Shown here piece after piece: positions 1 through 5,056 of a DNA stretch of 11,553 nt; position 1 is the stretch's first letter, and each line of letters begins with the position of its first letter. The notes beneath the pieces are model-generated. The model ran no database searches and was not told where the DNA came from. It was given only the letters and a program-made list of their open reading frames with translations. A program made the position numbers and the translations under genes. Origin of the DNA: JBBRUG01 sp038247995 (GTDB taxonomy: Bacteria; Chloroflexota; Chloroflexia; Chloroflexales; Chloroflexaceae); assembly GCA_038247995.1 (NCBI GenBank), contig JBBRUG010000191.1, positions 1 through 11,553 of the forward strand, written 5' to 3'.

Positions 1-2
1 CC

Positions 3-344
3 TCCCCCGAACCATTGCCCGATGCAGCGGCGATGGTCGAGCGCCTGCGGCGGATGCGTGAACAGCGCGAGCAGCGTACCGGCAGCACTTCACCCGTACC
101 AGGAAGGCGCAACGCTACCGAGCCGGCCGATGAATTGATCGAGCCACGCTTCCAGCCTGGCGACCGGATTTACGCCACGCCATATGGGGAAGGCGAAGTG
201 CGGCGCAGCCGGGTTACTGCCGATCAGGAGATCCTGGTCGTAATCTTTCCCGATCACGGCGAACTCACCATCGATGCTGCCGTAAGCGCCGTGCGCCTCG
301 TCGAGCGTCCATCTGCCGACGCTGAAGAGGAGCCGCCATTCTAG
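3..344 (+). CDS. C-terminal end of a probable UvrD/PcrA-type DNA helicase (partial)
   Basis: The reading frame is open from the left edge, so this is the 3' end of a longer gene; the TTG at 15 is not a convincing start. The visible 114 codons begin with a charged, Arg/Glu-rich stretch around MVERLRRMREQREQ, probably linker. A compact domain follows, with FQPGDRIYATPYGEGEV, then ILVVIFPDHGELTI and a final VRLVE. The pattern of a GDR turn, a GEG turn, an I/V-x-FP strand and a closing hydrophobic strand is typical of the Tudor-like C-terminal domain of PcrA/UvrD helicases, which contacts RNA polymerase in some bacteria. All helicase motifs would lie outside the window, so the assignment rests on this domain alone. 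The TAG stop (342-344) lies inside the conserved end of a dispersed repeat, so the repeat supplies the stop codon. Confidence 0.55.
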   Translation, partial: SPEPLPDAAAMVERLRRMREQREQRTGSTSPVPGRRNATEPADELIEPRFQPGDRIYATPYGEGEVRRSRVTADQEILVVIFPDHGELTIDAAVSAVRLVERPSADAEEEPPF

Positions 345-410
345 AGCACTGCGCACCATGATTGAGCCACTGCGGCCACTGAAAGGTGTGGCGCGCTGTG
401 CTGGCGCCAT
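341..410 (-). repeat. Dispersed repeat, copy 1 (inverted relative to copies 2 and 3)
   Basis: The 70 nt from the helicase stop codon onward are the reverse complement of 11318-11387. I count 63 of 70 matches by eye and no gaps. The element begins with CTAGAGCACTGCGCACCATG directly at the end of the helicase gene. Weaker similarity may continue to about 440. Read from the CTAG end, it contains TGGCGC and GCGCCA arms around a 9-nt loop, so an RNA hairpin is possible. A diverged third copy lies at 4752-4824. Confidence 0.85.
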
Positions 411-476
411 CGTGCCGCTGCTGCGCCTGGTGGGCGACATTGCCAATCCCGATGTTGATGTACCCTGCGTCCGAGC

Positions 477-665
477 GTGCTGCTGCAACACTACGTAGCC
501 GTGTTATTCTTGCTGGTATTCATGTTGGGCGCTGTTCTACTGGTCATTCCGGTGGTCGCCGTCGGCATGGCCATGCTTGGCGCAGCACTGGCCGTCCTGG
601 TCGCCATTGTCGGCCTCTTGCTCTGGGCGTTGCAACACGGGTTTGGAACTACCCTGATGCGCTAA
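477..665 (+). CDS. Small hydrophobic membrane protein, unknown function
   Basis: A 62-codon frame starting with GTG encodes an almost wholly hydrophobic peptide. One helix runs at about residues 7-28 (VAVLFLLVFMLGAVLLVIPV) and a second at about 29-52, with a short C-terminal tail ending TTLMR. An in-frame TGA at 456-458 limits the start; GTG at 477 and CTG at 465 are the only candidates seen, and no good Shine-Dalgarno sequence precedes them. It lies between the helicase and the hairpin cluster and is co-directional with both neighbours. I do not recognise a family. The clean two-helix pattern argues for a real small gene, but low complexity and the weak start leave it uncertain. An overlapping frame (386-673) has no comparable pattern. 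Confidence 0.45.
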   Translation: MLLQHYVAVLFLLVFMLGAVLLVIPVVAVGMAMLGAALAVLVAIVGLLLWALQHGFGTTLMR

Positions 666-696
666 ATGAGTGATCGACGCAGGCGGCAGGCGGCAA

Positions 697-731
697 GAGC
701 GCGGCGCGCCCTTCAGGGCGCTGCCGCGCTC
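697..731 (+). terminator. Strong 15-bp hairpin with TTCA loop; possible terminator or processing structure
   Basis: The arms 697-711 and 716-731 pair over 15 base pairs with a single bulged T at 722 and a TTCA loop at 712-715. No U-tract follows, so it is not a classic intrinsic terminator. It lies 32 nt after the small membrane ORF and 60 nt before the dehydrogenase start, and it could block read-through or stabilise an mRNA end. A second hairpin with the same loop follows at 742-763. Confidence 0.5.
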
Positions 732-741
732 GCCGGCCTGA

Positions 742-763
742 GCCGCGTCCTTCAGGGCGCGGC
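742..763 (+). promoter_or_regulatory. Second TTCA-loop hairpin in the leader of the dehydrogenase gene
   Basis: The arms GCCGCGTCC (742-750) and GGGCGCGGC (755-763) form nine base pairs, one of them a T-G wobble, around the loop TTCA. The segment CCTTCAGGGCGC-like at 711-721 recurs here, so the two hairpins are related repeats. The structure ends 13 nt before the AAGGAG ribosome binding site of the dehydrogenase. It could affect mRNA stability or translation; this is inference. Confidence 0.45.
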
Positions 764-790
764 AGATTGATGCATAAGGAGCACTATTCT

Positions 791-1558
791 ATGTCCCGTC
801 TTACTGATCAAGTGGCGATTATTACTGGAGCCGGGCGAGGCATCGGACGCGGCGTAGCGCTTGGGTACGCCCGCGAAGGCGCCGATGTTGTGCTGGTGAG
901 CCGTACGGCTGCCGAATTACATCTCGTCGCCGAGGAAATTGGCGCGCTCGGGCGCTCGGCGATCGTTGTTACGGGCGATGTGCGTGATCCGGCGCTTGCC
1001 GCCGATGCCGTTGCGCAGGCCCAGGCCCGCTTTGACCGCCTGGACATTCTCGTGAACGCCGCCGGAATTCCGATGGTCGCGCCAAGCACTGAACTTACAT
1101 TGGAGAATTGGCAGCGCGCGATCGACATCAACCTCACCGGCTCCTTCATCTGGGCGCAAGCCGCCGGGCGGGCGATGGTTCCCGCCGGCAGCGGCGCGAT
1201 TATTAATATCGGTTCGCTGACCTCGTTTCAAGGCTTTCCGCAGCGGGCGGCCTATGCCGCCAGTAAGGGCGGCGTGATCCAACTCACCAAAGCGCTCGCC
1301 GTTGAATGGGCGCCGAATGGCGTGCGGGTGAATGCGATCGCGCCGGGCTGGATCCGTACACCGCTCCAGGATGAACTGGTTGCCGCCGGCAAGCTTGATC
1401 GTGCGCCGATCATCAGCCGCACCCCGGCGCGGCGCGTCGGTGAGGTGGACGACATCGTCGGCCCGGCGATCTTCCTCGCCTCTGCCGAAGCCGCCTTTGT
1501 GATCGGCGAGACGCTGGTGGTGGACGGCGGCTGGATCGCCAACGGGTTTATTTATTGA
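791..1558 (+). CDS. Short-chain dehydrogenase/reductase (SDR), classical type
   Basis: This 255-aa protein has the normal length of a classical SDR and is probably a cytosolic NAD(P)(H)-dependent oxidoreductase. The cofactor motif TGAGRGIG is at residues 12-19 and the structural NAAG at 89-92. The catalytic tetrad fits N114, S142, Y155 and K159 (YAASK). VSR at 36-38, after the second strand, places a basic residue where NADPH-preferring members have one. The C-terminus LVVDGGW (242-248) is typical of the FabG, gluconate 5-dehydrogenase and glucose dehydrogenase groups; the sequence alone does not tell which substrate is used. ATG 791 is preferred over the upstream TTG at 767 because AAGGAG (776-781) sits 9 nt before it. 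The next gene is a co-directional amidohydrolase 109 nt downstream, so a shared catabolic role is possible. Confidence 0.93.
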   Translation: MSRLTDQVAIITGAGRGIGRGVALGYAREGADVVLVSRTAAELHLVAEEIGALGRSAIVVTGDVRDPALAADAVAQAQARFDRLDILVNAAGIPMVAPSTELTLENWQRAIDINLTGSFIWAQAAGRAMVPAGSGAIINIGSLTSFQGFPQRAAYAASKGGVIQLTKALAVEWAPNGVRVNAIAPGWIRTPLQDELVAAGKLDRAPIISRTPARRVGEVDDIVGPAIFLASAEAAFVIGETLVVDGGWIANGFIY

Positions 1559-1628
1559 GGGCTGAAGGCTGAGGAGGCCGCAGGCCGTAGCGAAGGGTGC
1601 CGCGTGCTGAGTGCCGCGTGTGTTGTTG

Positions 1629-1648
1629 GGACGCAGCGTGCTGCGTCC
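1629..1648 (+). promoter_or_regulatory. Perfect 8-bp hairpin just upstream of the amidohydrolase ribosome binding site
   Basis: GGACGCAG (1629-1636) and CTGCGTCC (1641-1648) are perfectly complementary around a CGTG loop, and an outer G-T and T-A pair may extend the stem. It ends 3 nt before the AAGGAG site at 1652-1657. It could end the dehydrogenase transcript or modulate amidohydrolase translation. No T-run follows. Confidence 0.45.
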
Positions 1649-1667
1649 TACAAGGAGATCTCCCTAT

Positions 1668-3311
1668 ATGATCGTACGTGAACTGGCCCCCGATCTGATT
1701 ATCTACAATGGCCTCATTCATACGCTCTACGACGGATTACCGCAGTGTAGCGCCCTCGCCTGCAAAGATGGGCGGGTGGTAGCAATCGGCGCCGACGCCG
1801 AGGTGCTGGCGCTGGCCGGCCCAACCACCGAACAGCTTGATGTAGGCGGGCGCACAGTGCTGCCCGGCTTTAACGACGCGCATAATCATATGCTCGAGTT
1901 GGGCCTCAAGTTGGGCCGGATCGGCCTCGACGATTGCACCTCGATCGCCGAGATGGTCGAGCGCGTACGCGCTGCCGCCGCCACAACGCCCGCCGGCCAG
2001 TGGATCATCGGCGAGGGCTGGAATGAGTCGAACTTCGCTGCGGGGCGCCTGCCGACGCGCCACGACCTCGATGCGGCCACGACGGCGCACCCGGTGATCC
2101 TCAAACGCTTCTTCAATATGGACGTGGCGAACAGCCATGCGCTGGATTTGGCCCGCGTCGGCGTTGCTACGCCTGATCCGCAGGGCGGTAAGATCGAGCG
2201 CGCCGCCGATGGGGCGCCCAACGGCATCCTACGTGCTGCGGCGAAGGATCTCTGCCGCCTGCTCTTACCCGATCCGAGCCTGGAGAGTTGTGTCACGGCG
2301 CTGGAAGCTGCCGGGCGCGAGTATCTGGCTCACGGCATCACCAGCATTCTCGATCCGGGCCTGCGGCCCTGGGAGATGCGCGCCTACCTGGAGGCGCGGC
2401 GGCGCGGCAAACTGCTGCTGCGAGCCAACCTCATGCCTTCCTGGCACGGCTTCCGCGACGACGAAACCGACGCCGAGTGTGACGCGCGCTCGGCAGCGCT
2501 GGGCGTCTTCAGCGGCCTGGGCGATGCATGGTTGCGCATCGGCGCCCTGAAGATGGCGATTGATGGCGGCACGACATCACATACCGCATGGATGTTTCAG
2601 CCCTTCATCGGCGAAGACAAAGTACACGATTACAACCGGCTCGACCCCGAAGATCTGCGCGAGTTTTTCGCGCGCGGCCATGCTCAGGGCTGGGACATCG
2701 GCATTCACGCAATCGGCGACCGGGCGCATCACGAAGCGGCGGCGGCCTTCGCCGACACGCTCGCCACAGCCGATCCGAATCGCCCCGGCGGCGGCGATTA
2801 TCGGCACAACCTCATTCACGCCTACTTCGCCACTGAGGAAAGTTTAGCGCAGATGGCCCACTACGGCCTGGCCGCCGTGATCCAGCCCACCTTCATTTAT
2901 TTCGAAGGCGACGACCTCTTCCGCGATGTGGGGCCGGAACTGGCCGAACGCTACAAGCCAATGCGCACCTACCTGGATCGGGGGATTCGGGTGATCGCCA
3001 CCAGCGATATTCCGAGCACGGTGCATTTCAACCCGTTTGTCGGGCTGTACAGCCTGGTAACTCGGCGCAGCCACAAGGGTACCCCGATCGCGCCGCAAGA
3101 AGCCGTGAGCCGTGAAGAAGCGCTCTATGCTTACACAGTGGCCGGCGCCTGGCTCACCCGCGACGAGCAGTTCAAAGGCCCGCTGGCCCCCGGCTTCCTT
3201 GCCGACCTGATCGTGCTTGACGGCGATTATTTCAGTTGCGCTGAGGAAGAAATTTTAGCGCTGAAGGTGGACATAACGATTGTGGACGGCAAGGTGGCGT
3301 ATCGGCGGTAG
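1668..3311 (+). CDS. YtcJ-like metal-dependent amidohydrolase (amidohydrolase family 3)
   Basis: This 547-aa protein belongs to the YtcJ/N-substituted formamide deformylase branch of the amidohydrolase superfamily, which hydrolyses amide or related bonds with a metal-activated water. No signal peptide is seen, so it is probably cytosolic. An N-terminal beta-sandwich (residues 1-65, with GRVVAIG) leads into PGFNDAHNH, whose H72 and H74 are the first metal ligands. Other expected sites are K295 in ALKMAIDGGT, H347 in GIHAIGD, H384 in NLIHAYF, and D447 in ATSDIPS. The C-terminal sandwich closes with LADLIVLD and TIVDGKVAYR. Length and motif order are complete. ATG 1668 is chosen because AAGGAG lies 10 nt before it; the longer frame from 1611 would translate through the leader hairpin. 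The true substrate cannot be read from the sequence. The aminotransferase downstream suggests amide or amino-acid catabolism, which is inference. Confidence 0.93.
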   Translation: MIVRELAPDLIIYNGLIHTLYDGLPQCSALACKDGRVVAIGADAEVLALAGPTTEQLDVGGRTVLPGFNDAHNHMLELGLKLGRIGLDDCTSIAEMVERVRAAAATTPAGQWIIGEGWNESNFAAGRLPTRHDLDAATTAHPVILKRFFNMDVANSHALDLARVGVATPDPQGGKIERAADGAPNGILRAAAKDLCRLLLPDPSLESCVTALEAAGREYLAHGITSILDPGLRPWEMRAYLEARRRGKLLLRANLMPSWHGFRDDETDAECDARSAALGVFSGLGDAWLRIGALKMAIDGGTTSHTAWMFQPFIGEDKVHDYNRLDPEDLREFFARGHAQGWDIGIHAIGDRAHHEAAAAFADTLATADPNRPGGGDYRHNLIHAYFATEESLAQMAHYGLAAVIQPTFIYFEGDDLFRDVGPELAERYKPMRTYLDRGIRVIATSDIPSTVHFNPFVGLYSLVTRRSHKGTPIAPQEAVSREEALYAYTVAGAWLTRDEQFKGPLAPGFLADLIVLDGDYFSCAEEEILALKVDITIVDGKVAYRR

Positions 3312-3325
3312 TGGGGTGCGCGTAG

Positions 3326-3359
3326 GATAAGGCATCAGAGCATGCCCAACGTCCTTATC
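3326..3359 (+). terminator. Possible stem-loop after the amidohydrolase gene
   Basis: GATAAGG (3326-3332) and CCTTATC (3353-3359) are complementary. A smaller GCAT/ATGC pair lies between them. The structure starts 15 nt after the amidohydrolase stop but lacks a T-run, so termination here is only a possibility. Confidence 0.3.
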
Positions 3360-3361
3360 AA

Positions 3362-3449
3362 TGTTGGCGAATGGCGGGCATGTTCGGACCGTAGGGGCGA
3401 CCCAGTGTTGGCGAATGGCGGGCATGTTCGGACCGTAGGGGCGACCCAG
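3362..3449 (+). repeat. Perfect 44-bp direct tandem duplication
   Basis: Two identical 44-nt units (3362-3405 and 3406-3449) stand head to tail directly before the aminotransferase start, with no mismatch. Each unit contains GGCGGGCATGTTCGG and GTAGGGGCGACCC. The perfect identity suggests a recent duplication or active homogenisation. The 44-nt period is not a multiple of three, which argues against translation of this region. Confidence 0.97.
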
Positions 3450-3470
3450 CGTAGCAGAGGAATCAGGTTT

Positions 3471-4610
3471 ATGGCCGCAACGCAGCCCTTTATCCCGTTC
3501 GAGTTGGAGCATTATCAGTCGCTCTATGAGCGCACGGTTGAATACAATCTGGCCGACAGCAGTGTAAAGTGTTTTTCTGCCACCCGTGAGTGGTTAAACG
3601 ACGCCGAGCTTGCTGAACTGTTGGACACGGGGTTGTTTTACCCCGAGGTGAATGGTACAACGCGGCTGCGTGAGCGCATTGCGGCGCTGTACCCCGCTAT
3701 GCATTCCGATCAGGTGCTGGTGACGGTCGGCGCGGCCCAGGCGAACAGCATGGTTTGCGCTGCGCTGTTGCAGCCCGGCGACGAAGTAATAGTCTTAACA
3801 CCAGGCTATCGGCAGGTCTGGGGCTTGGCCCAGAATATGGGCTGTGTCGTACACGAATTGCCGTTGCGCGCTGACGCCGGCTGGCGGCTCGATTTGGACG
3901 CGCTCGACACGCTGGTGAATTCGCGCACCCGGCTCGTAGCGGTCGTGAACCCGAATAACCCCACCGGCACGATTCTCAGCCCGCTGGAGATGCAGCGCAT
4001 TGTGGCTGCCTGTGCGCGGGTGGGCGCCTGGCTGCACGCCGATGAGGTCTACTGCGGCACCGAGCCTACAGGTGCGGCCGAAACGCCGAGTTTCTGGGGT
4101 ATGTACGACCGCGTGATCTGCACCAATAGTCTCTCGAAAGCTTACGGACTGGCCGGCCTGCGGATCGGCTGGGCGGTGGCGCCGCGCGAAATGGCTGAAG
4201 AACTCTGGCGGCGGCACGAGTACGCCGTGATCGCTGCCGCCGCGCCAAGCATGACCTTGGCCGCGATCGCCTTGCAGCCGGCGAAGCGCCAGTTTCTGCT
4301 CGAACGCCAGCGCGCAATCACGGTGGCCGGCCGAGCGGTGCTGGAGGGCTGGATCGCACAGCAACACGGCCGCTTCAGCATGCAGCCGAGTGCGGCCACG
4401 TGCATCGCCTTTGTGCGCTACGATCTCCCGCTCGGCTCGTATGCCCTGGCCGAACGCATTCGTGAGCAGGCGTCGGTGCTGGTAGCGCCCGGCGTGGCGT
4501 TGGGCGCTGAGCAGCATCTACGCATTACCGTGGGCTACGAGCCGGAAAAAGTTCAGGCAGCGCTTGATCGGATCGGCGCCGTGGCGGCTGCCCTGTACGA
4601 AGCTCCATAA
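3471..4610 (+). CDS. Class I/II PLP-dependent aminotransferase
   Basis: This 379-aa protein is a complete fold-type I aminotransferase of the aspartate aminotransferase superfamily, a cytosolic enzyme that moves amino groups through pyridoxal phosphate. Visible motifs are NGTTRLRERIA (61-71), TVGAAQAN (85-92), NPNNPTG (160-166, N163 near the cofactor), DEVY (191-194) and SLSKAYGLAGLRIGW (220-234). K223 is the Schiff-base lysine and R231 a phosphate contact. R351 in LRITVGY fits the substrate-carboxylate arginine. The specific amino acid is not readable. The family also includes capreomycidine synthase-type enzymes, so a role beyond simple transamination is possible. The frame extends upstream to 3342, but that part is the 44-bp tandem repeat; ATG 3471 gives a normal family length, although its ribosome site is only a weak purine stretch. 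Confidence 0.93.
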   Translation: MAATQPFIPFELEHYQSLYERTVEYNLADSSVKCFSATREWLNDAELAELLDTGLFYPEVNGTTRLRERIAALYPAMHSDQVLVTVGAAQANSMVCAALLQPGDEVIVLTPGYRQVWGLAQNMGCVVHELPLRADAGWRLDLDALDTLVNSRTRLVAVVNPNNPTGTILSPLEMQRIVAACARVGAWLHADEVYCGTEPTGAAETPSFWGMYDRVICTNSLSKAYGLAGLRIGWAVAPREMAEELWRRHEYAVIAAAAPSMTLAAIALQPAKRQFLLERQRAITVAGRAVLEGWIAQQHGRFSMQPSAATCIAFVRYDLPLGSYALAERIREQASVLVAPGVALGAEQHLRITVGYEPEKVQAALDRIGAVAAALYEAP

Positions 4611-4674
4611 CGACATGTACGGTTTCATTCGGTTGTACAGCGTGCACGGCGTAGAGGGCGTTGCCACATGTCGT
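4610..4674. repeat. 9-bp perfect inverted repeat after the aminotransferase stop codon
   Basis: ACGACATGT (4610-4618) begins on the last base of the TAA stop and is matched by ACATGTCGT (4666-4674) across a 47-nt spacer. The spacing is too long for a simple terminator. It could be an operator-like pair, the ends of a small element, or chance. Confidence 0.4.
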
Positions 4675-4751
4675 ACGCCCAAAGGCTGCACGAACGGCGT
4701 GAAGTTTCATAGCTACCCTAGAGCATTTCTCAGATCAATTGAGCCGCAACG

Positions 4752-4824
4752 ATGGCAGTGCAAGCGCAGCGAGCTACAAGGTTCAGTGTCCTCAGTGGGT
4801 CAATCATTCTGCTCAATGCCCTAA
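4752..4824 (+). repeat. Dispersed repeat, copy 2 (diverged)
   Basis: This copy aligns with 11318-11387 through AAGCGCAGCG, GGTTCAGTG and TGCTCAATGCCCTAA. It carries one 3-nt insertion and more substitutions than copies 1 and 3. A related inverted end, TAGAGCATTTCTCAGATCA, begins at 4720, so the full element is about 105 nt with imperfect terminal inverted repeats. Its right end runs into AAGGAG, the ribosome binding site of the truncated hydrolase gene. Confidence 0.75.
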
Positions 4825-4833
4825 GGAGACCCG

Positions 4834-5056
4834 ATGGCTACCTGGGCATCTGGCTACGCCGCGGTTCACGGCCTGCGTTTACACTACACGCGCACCGGCG
4901 GCGGGTTGCCGCCGCTTGTGCTGGCCCACGGTGTGAGCGATGACGGCTTGTGCTGGACTACGGTGGCCGAGGCGCTTGCGCCGGCCTTCGATGTTGTCAT
5001 GGTTGATGCACGCGGGCATGGGCGCTCCGACGCGCCGCTTCAGGGCTACGGCCTCT
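4834..5056 (+). pseudogene. Alpha/beta hydrolase fold protein, truncated after about 74 residues
   Basis: ATG 4834 follows AAGGAG (4823-4828) at 5 nt, an excellent start. Residues 1-74 match the N-terminus of alpha/beta hydrolases: a beta-hairpin (AVHGLRLHYTRTGGG), LVLAHGVSDDG with the oxyanion-hole HG at 32-33, and VVMVDARGHGRSDAP (54-68). Family members usually run to about 260-290 residues, with a nucleophile elbow GxSxG near residue 95-100 and a later Asp and His. None of these is present. After GYG (71-73) the frame enters the antisense strand of the WD40 gene and stays open to 5487, giving a 217-codon frame whose last 140 or so residues are low-complexity antisense sequence. The gene is therefore cut, either by a genomic rearrangement or by an assembly join. 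No catalytic activity is expected from the fragment. Confidence 0.8.

Noticed and set aside
90..491. 133-codon minus-strand frame over the helicase end and repeat copy 1
   Set aside because: It is antisense to the helicase domain. Its similarity to frames at 4752-4943 and 11204-11395 arises only because all three contain the dispersed repeat.
3362..3449. CRISPR-like repeat
   Set aside because: Two units stand head to tail with no spacers and no cas genes are near; it is a simple tandem duplication.
3342..3470. In-frame N-terminal extension of the aminotransferase from ATG 3342
   Set aside because: The extra 43 codons run through a 44-bp perfect tandem repeat in two different frames and resemble no protein domain; ATG 3471 gives normal family length.
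3795..4517. 240-codon minus-strand frame
   Set aside because: It is antisense to the aminotransferase and shows no domain pattern.
4564..4824. Plus-strand frame across the aminotransferase/hydrolase gap
   Set aside because: It overlaps the aminotransferase end out of frame and runs through the inverted repeat and the dispersed repeat; no protein-like pattern is seen.
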